Source: Novakomyces olei
Lineage: Eukaryota > Ascomycota > Novakomycetes > Novakomycetales > Novakomycetaceae
NCBI GenBank assembly: GCA_016906335.1
Contig: JADEYG010000004.1
Span: forward strand, 409,001-473,000
DNA length: 64,000 bases
Reading direction: 5' to 3'
In this document: piece after piece, positions 1-10,178 of the stretch
Position numbering within the stretch: the first letter of the stretch is position 1
How the letters are laid out: the number at the start of each line of letters is the position of its first letter
Program-made: the position numbers and the translations under genes
Notes under the pieces: model-generated
What the model was told of the DNA's origin: nothing
Databases searched by the model: none
The model's input: the letters and a program-made list of their open reading frames with translations, nothing else

Positions 1-10
1 AACTGTCTAG

Positions 11-433
11 GTAATGGCCAACTTTCTCATACAAGTACGAGGACAAAAGCTGCTCTACTTGTTTTCGCCCGAGCAAGTATCAGCTCTCCAATTCAAACCG
101 GGTTCTACTGTAAGCGAGATTCAAGCGGCAGATCTCAACCTCACTGTCCCCCACAATAAAGTCATTCTCAAACCTGGTGACATTGTATACATCCCTCCTC
201 TTTATCCTCACGCAGCACAAGCTCTTGAGCCTAGTATTAGTATCAACGCGTTCTGGCGCGATCTCAGTCCAGCCTGCTATGATCAGGGACGCGATATATA
301 CGGCAATAAGGATTTGAAAGGCTACGATCGAGCACGGGGTTATATTGCAAAGGCCAAGCAAGCGATCCAACATTTACCGAGCCAAGAAAGAGAATTCTAT
401 CTTTGCCGGCTCGCGGACGAGCTGCTACTATAA
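11..433 (+). CDS. TYW5-like JmjC-domain hydroxylase, 3' exon (5' part outside window)
   Basis: Last exon of a JmjC/cupin-8 protein most like tRNA wybutosine hydroxylase TYW5. The exon begins after the acceptor TCTAG at 6-10 and reads V-MANFLIQVRGQK, matching the strand after the HxD iron site in TYW5. GDIVYIPPLYPHAAQA supplies the second iron-binding His. The tail YGNKDLKGYDRA followed by an LPSQEREFY-type helix is TYW5-like rather than KDM8-like. The family uses Fe(II) and 2-oxoglutarate; TYW5 hydroxylates wybutosine in tRNA-Phe. The HxD motif and N-terminus lie upstream of the window, so completeness cannot be judged. Family assignment is firm, exact orthology fairly so. Confidence 0.8.
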   Translation, partial: VMANFLIQVRGQKLLYLFSPEQVSALQFKPGSTVSEIQAADLNLTVPHNKVILKPGDIVYIPPLYPHAAQALEPSISINAFWRDLSPACYDQGRDIYGNKDLKGYDRARGYIAKAKQAIQHLPSQEREFYLCRLADELLL

Positions 434-474
434 TCGACAGAGTTAGCAATGGCAGCAATATGAAATTCACCTGA

Positions 475-476
<2 letters not shown>

Positions 477-519
<43 letters not shown>

Positions 520-520
520 T
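477..520. repeat. (TA)n microsatellite
   Basis: About 20 TA dinucleotides, slightly degenerate at the right end, just past the TYW5-like stop codon. Confidence 0.95.
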
Positions 521-2208
521 AAATATAAATTAAAAGCAATGACCTTGGACACAAAGTCAGATAGAGAAAAATTATAGAACCGTCATTCTATCGCGGGTTA
601 CGGCTTGCATGGAACCAGTTACGCATAATCTCACCGACTGCTGCATTGTACGTAATTCCCACATAGACATGAATTAATTATATGTATGTATAATTCAAGG
701 CACACAGGACTCGGGCACAAAACCCATGATGACAATGCATCCCTATGACGCGACAAGTTATCCATTGTTTTGTGGAAAAGACGCCTTTGCTCCAGGACAA
801 GTCGAGTAAGAAATAAAACTGCACAAATGTCCATTTTTTTAATGCCGCATACAACCCTGATAGGCACAGTTATGGTATACTCTCTTGATGGAAATTGCAC
901 ACGTAAGGCAGCCCGACTAGCATTATAATGGTTTCTTCTACTTTAACAAGCAATTCCTGAAGGGCCATGTAGAAATGACTGGCGAAAATGCAGGCCAGGG
1001 AAGCAAACCATAAAAGAAGCCGGCCAAGAATTGCAGTCCGTGATTCAGTCTTGATACTGAGTTGGCGAAGAGCAATTCAGGTGGCCTCCTGCTGCCAATT
1101 ACAGCAGGTTGGGCCTTTTACGGGAGTCCACAAGATTGTTCCATTTGCAACATTCCTTTCAAGTCAAACAGACAAATGCTATACGCAAACGGAGCAAGCC
1201 TTGTTATATGGACTCCTACGGGCCATCTCAAACGCCTCACACAAAAGCATGGCCGGCCAAAAGTCTGCCGGCACTACTCTCAAACTGCCATTCTTATTCC
1301 GAGACCCGTGACAGCCCGTGAAGCAAAAGACCCGGTAGATTATTAGAAGTAATCAGCAGCCTCGGTCTGTACGGAAGGGCGTTGGGGAAGCACAATGAGT
1401 ACACACTGGCCCCTACTCGGGTCAAGGCCCTAAAGAAGGCAAAGAGATGTGGCTGGTGAGATAGAGCCCTCGTACAAGGAAAATGTCAGGGTTATGTATT
1501 GTCTTCTACACTCTGGGCTAAAGACAGTCCGTATAAAGACCGTCTCGTTGCCATGCGACTCCGAGACGCGCCCTTGCCCTCCTCTTTTATATACGGCGAT
1601 TGCGTATGAAGCACCATGTTCAAGTCGGAATTCAGCCGCACAAGTCTAAAGCGCCAGAGTGCTTTGATAGAAAACAGAGTAGACGCCATAAAGGCACATG
1701 CTAGTCGAGCGGGTCCAGAGCAGAAATTTGAGCTGGATTGTGTGCAATTGGCACCAGTTTGTATATCCTCATTGTGCAACGGTGGAAGTTTTACGCGTCG
1801 GCGTTGTTTTTATGTAGGAAATAAATCATATATAAATAATATATGAATATAAATTATATATGAATATAATAAACATGAATAAATTAGTACTAAAAATACA
1901 TATAAAACTACGCGTCAAAATAATACATATAAAATTACTTTTATAATATAACACATAAAATTCATATATCCAACTACAATTCAAGATACTGGTGAAAATT
2001 GTGGAGGAAACGGTATATTTGCTGCGCGAATAGGGTAAATACGATTATTATGGTAGAATCCAAAGCCACTGTGTACCGTCCATGCACATACATTATTAAA
2101 ACATAAACATAATTATTACAATAATTAATAAACAAACGCATCAATCACGTACACAAAGAGATGAACGGTCGGCGAACTATCGAGTCATAGTACTAAAGAC
2201 GACGGAAA
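521..2208. other. Intergenic stretch, no gene assigned
   Basis: About 1.7 kb without a recognisable protein. From about 980 to 1340 all three plus frames stay open for 70-107 codons with no family signature in any. A 76-codon ATG ORF at 1616-1846 (starts MFKSEFSRTSLKRQ) is not recognised. Plausible splice signals near 648, 710 and 806 allow a short spliced reading, but it ends soon and matches nothing I know. From 1840 to 2160 the DNA is very AT-rich. Confidence 0.5.
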
Positions 2209-3054
2209 ATGCTACTTGATCCGCAACCGTAAGTCGGGATAGCAGTATAGAAAATAAAGCTGACAAAGCAGCGACTATGTGCGAAAGTTGGTGGTAGTGG
2301 GCGATGGTGGCTGTGGCAAGACGTGCTTGCTCATGGTTTTTGCAAGGAAACCGTTTCCAGAGGTACTCAAAGAGATAGGTGTGCACCAGCGCTGACATTT
2401 GAATAGAACTATTGCCCCACTGTGTTTGAAAATTACATTACCAATGTACGGCGCGGGAGCAAGATGGTGGAAATGGCTTTGTGGGATACAGCTGGGCAGG
2501 AAGAATACGACCGATTGCGACCTCTATCGTATCCAGAATCTGACGTGGTTTTAATCTGCTTTGCTATTGACTCGCAAAGCAGTCTTGCAAATGTACAGGA
2601 CAAATGGTATCCTGAAGTACGGCATTTCTGTCCGCACACGCCTGTGCTACTGGTCGGCTTGAAGAATGACTTGCGCAAAAGTAGAAAGGCCATTGATATG
2701 CTACGTGCTCAAGGCGAGTCGCCGGTGACGTTTCAGGAGGTAATTTACTTGTCTATGTGTCGAAGCTGTTTGCCATGAACTGTGGATCTTGCATGGATTT
2801 GTTCTATTTTTATTTTAGTATTTTCTAATGCTTTTCTTTTGTTCAAGAATGCATTAGCTATAGAGCGCCAATTCTGAATGTCGAAATGATTCTAACATCA
2901 GGCTTCTTCGGTCGCAAATTCGATTGGGGCGAAATACGTTGAATGTTCCGCAATGGAGAACCAAGGTGTGGACCGGGTATTTGAGACAGCAATTGACCTT
3001 GCCATAAACGCAAACTTCCACAAATTTAGGCGGAAATATTGCACTATTATCTAA
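2209..3054 (+). CDS. Rho-family small GTPase (Rho1/Rho2 type)
   Basis: Four exons: 2209..2228, 2272..2362, 2407..2739, 2902..3054; 198 aa. Visible motifs are the P-loop GDGGCGKTC, effector loop PTVFENY, switch [19 protein letters not shown], and ECSA in place of the SAK box. The tail is FRRKYCTII, a polybasic stretch followed by a CAAX box (CTII), predicting prenylation and membrane attachment. The NKxD base-recognition motif reads LKND, as in Rho2/Rho3/Rho4-like members, while switch II is Rho1-like. Such proteins act as GTP switches for cell-wall synthesis and actin polarity. The start MLLDPQPDYVRK was chosen because a phase-2 intron joins it exactly to [10 protein letters not shown] RhoGDI gene lies at 57.7-58.4 kb. 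Confidence 0.9.
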
Positions 3055-3534
3055 TTCTTTCTGTCTTTTCTGCCAGCCATGACGAAGCCAGGCCCTATGA
3101 TTCTTGCCTAACATGGAGTATATAAGTACATATATGCACATATCGCAATGCCGTACATAATCATCATGAATTCACAATAATTAGTTCTTTTGCAACTAGT
3201 CATTATTACGATGTAAGCAGAAAGCATCGTTCGCATACTGTATTTATGTTTATAAACGTGAACAGCGCCCGTATTTTTACAAGCACAGGATATATTCGAG
3301 ACGCCGTTCACATAGTAATTGCGCATGAAAACTTGAATGATTCTTCATGATTACTAGGTAGCAAGCAACAAGCATCGTTAGTCGTAGAATATCGCCTGAA
3401 ACATGCTTCTACTGTATGCAAAAAGTTTCAAGCACGTTTCTGCATTGCGAGTCATAAAACAAAAAATAAAGACAATAAATTCATAACAATACCACAGATT
3501 ACTGATAATAAAATATTAATCTAATTAAATTGCG

Positions 3535-3540
3535 AAAAAA
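3535..3540 (-). terminator. Pol III terminator of tRNA-Val
   Basis: Six A on the plus strand, i.e. TTTTTT on the tRNA strand, directly after the discriminator base. This is the standard RNA polymerase III stop signal. Confidence 0.85.
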
Positions 3541-3624
3541 TGATTCCGGCGTGATTCGAACACGCGATATTCTCTGTGCTTACATAATGTAAAAGAGACA
3601 TCCTAACCACTAGATCACGGAACC
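3541..3624 (-). tRNA. tRNA-Val(UAC) with 11-nt intron
   Basis: The reverse complement folds as a cloverleaf. The 7-bp acceptor GGTTCCG/CGGAATC is followed by discriminator A. The D arm carries AGTGGTTAGG. The 5-bp anticodon stem TCTCT/AGAGA and the T arm GCGTG-TTCGAAT-CACGC are intact. The anticodon loop reads TT-TAC-A, then an 11-nt intron (plus strand 3577-3587), then C. The anticodon TAC decodes GUA valine. The intron sits at the canonical 37/38 position, and its GTAA can pair with TTAC of the anticodon loop, as in eukaryotic pre-tRNAs cut by the tRNA splicing endonuclease. No CCA is encoded. Confidence 0.95.
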
Positions 3625-3759
3625 ACTGCTAACCGACTATTACACGGTACAGAGTATAGTGATAGGTCAATTTTAAATATATAATATCGATTATTATTGG
3701 ATAAGCTCTATCGCGTCTTGTAATACAGCCAACATCATCATTACGCGTGGCGCGCGACT
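3625..3759. other. Short intergenic spacer between tRNA-Val and PRMT5
   Basis: AT-rich spacer; no feature seen. The stretch 3055-3534 downstream of the Rho gene is likewise featureless AT-rich DNA and contains no recognisable ORF. Confidence 0.5.
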
Positions 3760-6134
3760 ATGGGCTTCGAGTCGCTGCTGGTTGGATTTGATGGGAGTAA
3801 TGAGCCTGTTAATGTCTCAAGACTGAAAGCGGACGGATATGATTTTCAAATGCAATATGTTTGTGAACAGGACGACTATACTCACAAACGTCTCACGCCC
3901 TTTGGTACCTCCAAAAGAATATAGATGATTGCACCAGGAACTAACCACTAGATCGTATCGATTACGTGCTGGCAAAATGCCGTGGTCCATCAGAGTCGGC
4001 GTCATTGTTTGAATTAGAGCAGGTAATTTCTCTATTTTTCCTACTCATTCAAACAGCTCTTGCTCCGCTCAAACGACAACCTCACTGACAATTCAGGCGC
4101 TAAGGTCCGACGTATCGTACGCGTCATTTTGTGGTATCGATTCGATAGTGCTCCCGGCTCTAGATTCTGCTCTGCCGGACGATCAAGTTGTACGATATGG
4201 CCGAATGATTAGAAGGCTGCTTGCTCTGTCATCCCACATTGTTCTCACTCTGCCAGTGTGGATGCACGCAAAGCACTCACATCCATCATTAACCTGGTTA
4301 CAGTGGAATCGCATCCGGAGTATATGTGATTACCACGTACGTCTTACTTGTACTCTAAAAATATCGCCCCATTGTCCACACGAAATAGTCGCGGAACGAT
4401 GGTACGCTGAGCCTGTAAAGGCAATCATTCTACACACAGGCACTTTTATACCTAATCAACGAAACTACCCTGTGCTTTCAAAAATGCATCAGACGGTGTT
4501 TTTAAAGCTTGCATCAGTATGTATCTGCTTGCCATTTATTTGTCTTTGCCGTGCATTGCTAGGTCCATTTATTCTACTTTGTTTGCGCTCTCCAATACCC
4601 GACTTCTTATTTGGTTTTTCTTTAGCCCTTGCCTTATTCCAAGCTGACCGAAAATAAAAGCTCAATCCTCTTATTATTCTCTCCAAATCTGGGAGCATGG
4701 CCTTTAGCGGCGACGAGCATGCTTATTTGAAATACGTACGCTACTTGGAAAAACTAAGACCGAATCCGACTGTACTTGACAAATTTGGAGATGGCTACCA
4801 GGACTATTTACAGACGCCTTTGCAGCCTTTGCTACATAACCTGGAAAGCCTTACTTATGAGGTGTTTGAACAAGATCCTGTGAAATACGACCTTTATGAG
4901 AAGGCCATTTTTGCAGCTTTGTCATCTTGCCAAGACAATAGCCATCCGTAAGAACGCCTTTTAATTTTGTCGTTTCGTTTCACTTCTTTTTATTTCTTCT
5001 TTGATTGTATGATATACACTCTTTCTTTTGCATGCTTATACAACCCATTTCAAGCTTATTTTACCCTTCTATTCTGACACCTGGTTTAGCATAATGATTG
5101 CCGTGATAGGTGCAGGCAGGGGCCCTCTAGTAGACAGGACATTGAAAGCTTTATCTCGAGCCAAATTAAAAGCAAAGATAGTTGCAGTCGAAAAGAATCC
5201 AAATGCAATCCCGGTCTTAGAGGCGCGCAACCAAAAAGAATGGAGGCAGGAAGTGAGTATTGTGGAAACCGATATGAGATCGTGGGAGCCGACTTGTAAA
5301 TTTGATATACTTGTCAGCGAGCTTTTGGGAAGTCTTGGCGACAACGAGTTGAGTCCTGAGTGTGTCGAGTCTGTCATGTGCCATTTAAAAGGTAGTTTTA
5401 TTTTCGTCTTTGTTATTTTATGTAATTCTAATTATAAAGATGGCGGAGTTTCTATACCCGAATATTACGAAAGTTTTATTACACCGATAATGTCGCCCAA
5501 ATTGCACCAAGAATTGCAGAAAACCGGAAAGCCAGCGTCGTGGGAGCTTCCGTACGTTGTTTTCCTAAAATCCTACTATTATATTTGTGCGGAGGAAGAA
5601 AGGTTCAAGCCAATATGGTCCTTCTCACATATACAATCTTCACAGCCCACAGCACCCAGCTTCACTAGGTACAATTCTCTGGCCTTTGTAAGTGAGTCGG
5701 ACGGGATTCTCACAGGGTTCGGTGGCTACTTTGAAGCAAAGCTATTTGGTGACGTTTGGTTGAGCATTTTGCCGACGACAAAGGATAAGAAATCGCCTGA
5801 TATGTGCTCATGGCTGCCTTTTTATTTCCCTCTGAGGGTAAGTTACAGCTCCAGATTCAAGAGCATAGCTCAACTTTATTCCCTTTAACTTTTGGCTCAT
5901 TGCTTCAATAATTTTGCTTAAAATTTTGACCTTAATTTGGGAATTCTTACACCACAGGACCCCTTAATCGTATCGGAAGGCTCGAAAATCGGAGTACAAA
6001 TCTGGCGAGAACAAGACAGCCGTAAATGCTGGTACGAATGGGTAGCTGACGTAAAAAATGCAAATGAAGCAGTGACTGGAACATCTATTCTGCATAATGC
6101 TGATGCTGCACAGTACAGCATTCAGCTTCATTGA
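3760..6134 (+). CDS. PRMT5: Protein arginine methyltransferase 5 (PRMT5/Skb1)
   Basis: Seven exons: 3760..3904, 3952..4022, 4097..4516, 4661..4947, 5090..5391, 5440..5837, 5958..6134; 599 aa. The N-terminal TIM-barrel part includes WYAEPVKAIILHTGTF and YPVLSKMHQ. The Rossmann core has the SAM motif GAGRGPLVD, AVEKNPNA, and the double-glutamate loop SELLGSLGDNELSPE that binds the target arginine. The C-terminal barrel ends in YSIQLH. PRMT5 makes symmetric dimethylarginine on Sm proteins and histones and, as Skb1 in fission yeast, affects morphology and mitosis. All exon joins keep the human alignment without gaps, so the structure is secure except the first 30 residues. It ends only 18 bp from the convergent CZIB stop. 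Confidence 0.95.
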
Positions 6135-6152
6135 AATACAACATTCGTCTGA

Positions 6153-6974
6153 TTATTTCTCTCGGCCAATTGAAAATCCCAAACCTGTGATGGAGACTTG
6201 TTGCTGTGCCTAGAAAAAGTTAATTTGCAAATTTAGTTTTTTAATAATATTTAAAATAAATAAATTGCCAATGACTTATGACTTTGAAGCGTACCTTTTC
6301 GTCATAATCGTACCACTCGCCTTCAGCCAGATCAATTTCGGCAAACAAGGCATTATTTGCCGCGCTCTTACACTCCCAGGCGCTCTGAAAACGTCAATAA
6401 ACCAATAAACAATAAGCTTACATCAGGCCGGAATTCTGTAAATTCACATCCTCGGCATTCAAAGGTTAAAATTGGCTTGAATTGAGGCGAGTCGTCGATG
6501 CTGTAGGCAATTGGCGCCTCAAGAACAGCTAAAATTAATACACCAACCGCGACCAGGGCTTACATGCTGAAGATTCCCGCTATTCCAAATTAGACGTACA
6601 ACAAGAATCAAAGACAATGAAGGCCCAAAAAAGGCTTTGGTGATTAAAAAAATAAATCAATTATTGCACAGATAAATAGACTCAAATGAAGCAAAAGCGA
6701 GACCAGAGACTGAGAACGATTGAACTATGTTGTAACAAGCATCCAAATACCATACCGAACAGTTTTTACAGCTCCATACAAAATTGGCCTCGCCGCGGCT
6801 CTTTGACAAGGGCACTTTATCTGCACGGTTGATACCGATAAAGCTGGGGTTTGTCTCATGGCAAGAGTTGCAGACGACACGAAAAGAGTAGTAATAATCG
6901 CCTTCAGTGTCACTTGGCTTTAAGGCAGTTACACCTTCAAGTTCTGCCTTGACAGAAAGTGCAAATTTGGGCAT
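6153..6974 (-). CDS. CXXC-motif zinc-binding protein (DUF866, CZIB family)
   Basis: Five exons on the minus strand: 6756..6974, 6564..6579 (16 nt), 6422..6528, 6295..6384, 6153..6209; 162 aa. The N-terminus MPKFALSVKAELEGVTAL matches human CZIB (MGKIALQLKATLENIT). The two zinc knuckles are CNSC and CKNC, which with their spacing give the family's C-x2-C...C-x2-C site. FECRGCEFTEFRP, WYDYDEKAQQQVSI and the final short strand follow in family order. The biochemical role of this conserved family is poorly known; a zinc-handling or redox role has been suggested. The micro-exon encodes RESSA and is needed to keep frame between CKNCS and SVLEAP. Stops of this gene and PRMT5 are 18 bp apart. Confidence 0.9.
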
Positions 6975-7042
6975 GACGCAACTGGGTTCAAAGCAGCAAA
7001 AAAGTCAAAAAAAAAAAAAAAAGTGCACTTTTAGCGATATTA

Positions 7043-7162
<120 letters not shown>

Positions 7163-7326
7163 TTATATCTATAAACCGTGCTCATAATAACATATGATTA
7201 ATTGAATGGCAATTGCACGAGATGCGTGCCTGCAAATGACCAATGTCGGAGCCACGTTAACCAGTCAATGGCTCTTCCCTTGAGCCAAAATTTTGCGTGT
7301 TAGTCTGTACAAGTTTGCTGGAGGCA

Positions 7327-9015
7327 ATGAGGCTTTTGCCCCTTCAAAGTCGGACGGCATTACCCGTCCAGCGTGGATCCTGCAAGGCCCGTCGTCTGTC
7401 GGCTGCGGCAAGGAGATGCCCCCCACACGCTCACGCTCACGCTCACGCCTGCCGATCCCAGCTGCCTTCCAATTTTGAAATGAAGATTAAAACCCCAAGG
7501 CATGAGCAATTGCAGTCGCGCGACTACCGCAGCCTGGCTGTGCCCTCAATGGCACCAGAATCTGATTCGTCCTCAAGAACGGTGGCCAGGGCAGATGCAG
7601 ATGATAATATCAGTATCGACTATGATGAGCTTTTACGCGATCCGATGGATGGCGCGAGTCTACGCGTACGCAGAAACGCGGTCTTGATTACGCGCGCAGA
7701 GGAGAAGGCGCGAGATTTACTGAGGAGCCTGAGCGTCTACCCGAGACAGGAACTGGAGACACTCGAGCGGGAAATAAGTGTGAGGAATAACAAACGAGAC
7801 GCGTCCCACCGCCCATTTTTAAATAGGTCTTTTAATAGGTCCTCTACGCTAGAGGGATCCGCAAAAGTAGACGGGGACCGTTTGGCAGCCAATTCTGCTT
7901 TGGCTCTTTCCGAGGCGGGCTGCCGCCTTTTACAAACTGGGCTTTGCAACGGCCAAGGCAGCTATGAAATGATCACCTGTGCTGAGTACAGGCGAAGGGT
8001 CAAGGCATTGCATGATACATTGAATGGGGTCCTACGGTACCCGAGCGAATCTGTCTTTGAGGATATTGCATCGGCCTTGGAAAAGTATCAAATCGTACCG
8101 AGAAGACGCACTTTTGCCATGCTGATTGCCCGGCTGTCAAGGTTCCGGTTCTTTCGACTCGCACGGACGGCAGTCTATAGTATGGAGTACAGGGCAAAGC
8201 ATGAACAGAGCAATGATACCCGCACGGCTATCATAAAACTGTACGCTTTGACTAAAGATTACCAAAGGTTTGACCGGTTTCTATACCGAATTCGCTGCGA
8301 ATTGAACCGTGGACCCATGGCGAGAGCAGTTTATGGTGCAGTCATCCACGCCTATGTTAGATTTGGACGTTTAGACCAGGCGGAAATGTATTATAAATCT
8401 TGCTGTGAAGAAACTGGGCCCAACGATAAAATCCTGACACAAATGCTAAACTTGTACGCATTTCGACGTGACTGGCAGTCTGGTATCAGAGTATTGGAGT
8501 TATTGAAGGATTACTGCAGAGCCAATGGCAGATCGATGGATGACTGGGGCATTTATCACGCTATTATCCTGTGCGAAAGGTGCCATCGCTTTGAACTCGC
8601 TAATGAAATAAGAGATCTTAATGCGGGTAACCCGCTGTTCAATCATTTCACTACTCCGCGTCCATTGAAACGCTCTTCAACCGTGTTTTTTCCGTGGGAC
8701 TGCTTGCCACAGCCAATTTTTATGGAAAATCCTCAGAGGTTCAATAGGCCATACGCCCATTTTGATCGGGACCATATATTCAATGTTCTGGGGTACCACG
8801 ATATTCCCGCTTTGGCGATTGGGATGCGACGTGTTCCTTTTTGGAAACGGATAAGGCAGTGGAAACGCAGTGCGAAACTTCGTAAAGACGGAAGCATAAA
8901 GCTCGTTCCTCTTTGGAGAAGGGTACAGCGGTGGAAAATGCATCCTGCCAGGCGAAGATTGCTTTTGCTATATTCTAAAGGTGGCGGCGATACACAGAAA
9001 AGGCGAGTTCTTTGA
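7327..9015 (+). CDS. Pentatricopeptide-like mitochondrial protein
   Basis: Single exon, 562 aa from the first ATG. The N-terminus MRLLPLQSRTALPVQRG and the following Arg/Ala/Ser-rich, acid-free 40 residues look like a mitochondrial presequence, including an Ala-His run from CACGCT repeats near 7428-7448. The middle (about residues 240-430) is a run of paired helices with PPR-style wording: VP..RTFAMLIARL, ARAVYGAVIHAYVRFGRLDQAEMYY, NDKILTQMLNLYAFRRDWQ. The C-terminus is strongly basic with a repeated W-K-R-I/V-x-x-W pattern. PPR proteins bind organellar RNA and act in its maturation or translation. The particular target cannot be inferred. Confidence 0.7.
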   Translation: MRLLPLQSRTALPVQRGSCKARRLSAAARRCPPHAHAHAHACRSQLPSNFEMKIKTPRHEQLQSRDYRSLAVPSMAPESDSSSRTVARADADDNISIDYDELLRDPMDGASLRVRRNAVLITRAEEKARDLLRSLSVYPRQELETLEREISVRNNKRDASHRPFLNRSFNRSSTLEGSAKVDGDRLAANSALALSEAGCRLLQTGLCNGQGSYEMITCAEYRRRVKALHDTLNGVLRYPSESVFEDIASALEKYQIVPRRRTFAMLIARLSRFRFFRLARTAVYSMEYRAKHEQSNDTRTAIIKLYALTKDYQRFDRFLYRIRCELNRGPMARAVYGAVIHAYVRFGRLDQAEMYYKSCCEETGPNDKILTQMLNLYAFRRDWQSGIRVLELLKDYCRANGRSMDDWGIYHAIILCERCHRFELANEIRDLNAGNPLFNHFTTPRPLKRSSTVFFPWDCLPQPIFMENPQRFNRPYAHFDRDHIFNVLGYHDIPALAIGMRRVPFWKRIRQWKRSAKLRKDGSIKLVPLWRRVQRWKMHPARRRLLLLYSKGGGDTQKRRVL

Positions 9016-9529
9016 GTCGTTTTTAATTTCAGATGTAAAGACACGGTTTATAATTTTCCATCCAGCGTGGACTGAAGGAATAGCGACACTTAAAAGCGCA
9101 TAACAAGCTCACGAGTTTTGAATAAAATTGCATTAATTTATTTCGTTCATGACGAATGTGTTCCGTATCTCCTTTTGTCGTGTAATATCCGCCCAGCTGC
9201 TTTGTGCCTTAAGACCAGCCGTGGCCATTGCAGAAATATTATAAAGCGAAAAGATGTATTTAAAATAAAGCAAACGAACAGATTGTAACAAAAAGATTGT
9301 AACATATAGATTGTAATATATAGAGAAACCATAAAATCTAAGCAACGAAGCAACAATTCTGAGACTGAACAGTGGAACTATCGAGCCAGTTGTGATAGTG
9401 AAGTTGAGTTCCGGGTTTGTAAAGCAGCCAAAATATTTGGATACATGTAAAAAAATAAAGCGTATCATAAAGTTTCATAATGAAAATGAAAAGTAAGAAT
9501 TTAGTGAAAATACATCACGGGAATTAATA
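9016..9529. other. Spacer with uncertain small minus-strand ORF
   Basis: A minus-strand reading at about 9136-9231 begins MATAGLKAQSSWADITRQKE and stops after 31 codons. It could be an exon of the gene to the right or nothing. Three imperfect copies of AGATTGTAA(C/T)A lie at 9280-9325. The rest is AT-rich. Confidence 0.4.
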
Positions 9530-10018
9530 TCAGATATACGTAGAAGAATCCGTATACACCGAACGTGATAAAAAACTGGTCAAGCCAGGTGTTACACAGA
9601 CTCCAATAAACCCAATTCCTGCATAAACGATAAGTTTAGTAACCACTTCCACATCGTATCGCACACGTGGCGTTGGAACTGCAAATAGCAGAGAATCAAG
9701 ATCTTGCACGGATACACCACTTTGATGAGCGTACTGAGACAAAGCTCTTTGCCTTGATTTTTGAGCCATGCTCTCATAATAATCAGCATGAGACTGTGGA
9801 CCAACAGAGTCTGATCTTTTCCGGCCCATTATTGCCGGCAAGTCTTTCAAACGGCCCAACGGCTGGTCGTCTTTAAGATCAGGAACACTTGAGTACTGGC
9901 TGACGGACAGGTAGCCGAAACGCGGTAAAAGAATGCCAAATTTTGATAGGTAACGGTAAATAGGAGGAAGCACTCGCAGACTAGTTCGTTTGGCAATTTT
10001 TCTCCATAACAGAATCAT
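9530..10018 (-). CDS. Unidentified protein, basic N-terminus, hydrophobic C-terminus
   Basis: Minus-strand reading starting MILLWRKIAKRTSLRVLPP, 162 codons if unspliced. The first 50 residues are basic and acid-free, suggesting a mitochondrial presequence. A polar helix (SHADYYESMAQKSRQRALSQ) follows, then a hydrophobic segment near TKLIVYAGIGFIG. The 3' end is unsure. Another frame at about 9500-9590 encodes a strongly hydrophobic stretch, WLDQFFITFGVYGFFYVY then LILIPVM, ending in TAA. Splice sites GTACGC (near 9747), GTGTGC and ...ATGCAG would join to it. One or two introns probably lie between, so the true C-terminus is likely a membrane helix. I do not recognise the family. Confidence 0.5.
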   Translation of the reverse strand: MILLWRKIAKRTSLRVLPPIYRYLSKFGILLPRFGYLSVSQYSSVPDLKDDQPLGRLKDLPAIMGRKRSDSVGPQSHADYYESMAQKSRQRALSQYAHQSGVSVQDLDSLLFAVPTPRVRYDVEVVTKLIVYAGIGFIGVCVTPGLTSFLSRSVYTDSSTYI

Positions 10019-10178
10019 TGGTATACCTAAAAAATATTAGTTTATTTCAAACCAAAAAAAAAACAAGAAATTTAAATAGTAAAGGTTAATTATAAGAAAG
10101 ATTTAATCTTGAAGAACCTGATAACATAAATTAAAAGCAATGATTATTATTATTGATTTAATTACAATCGTAATCAAA

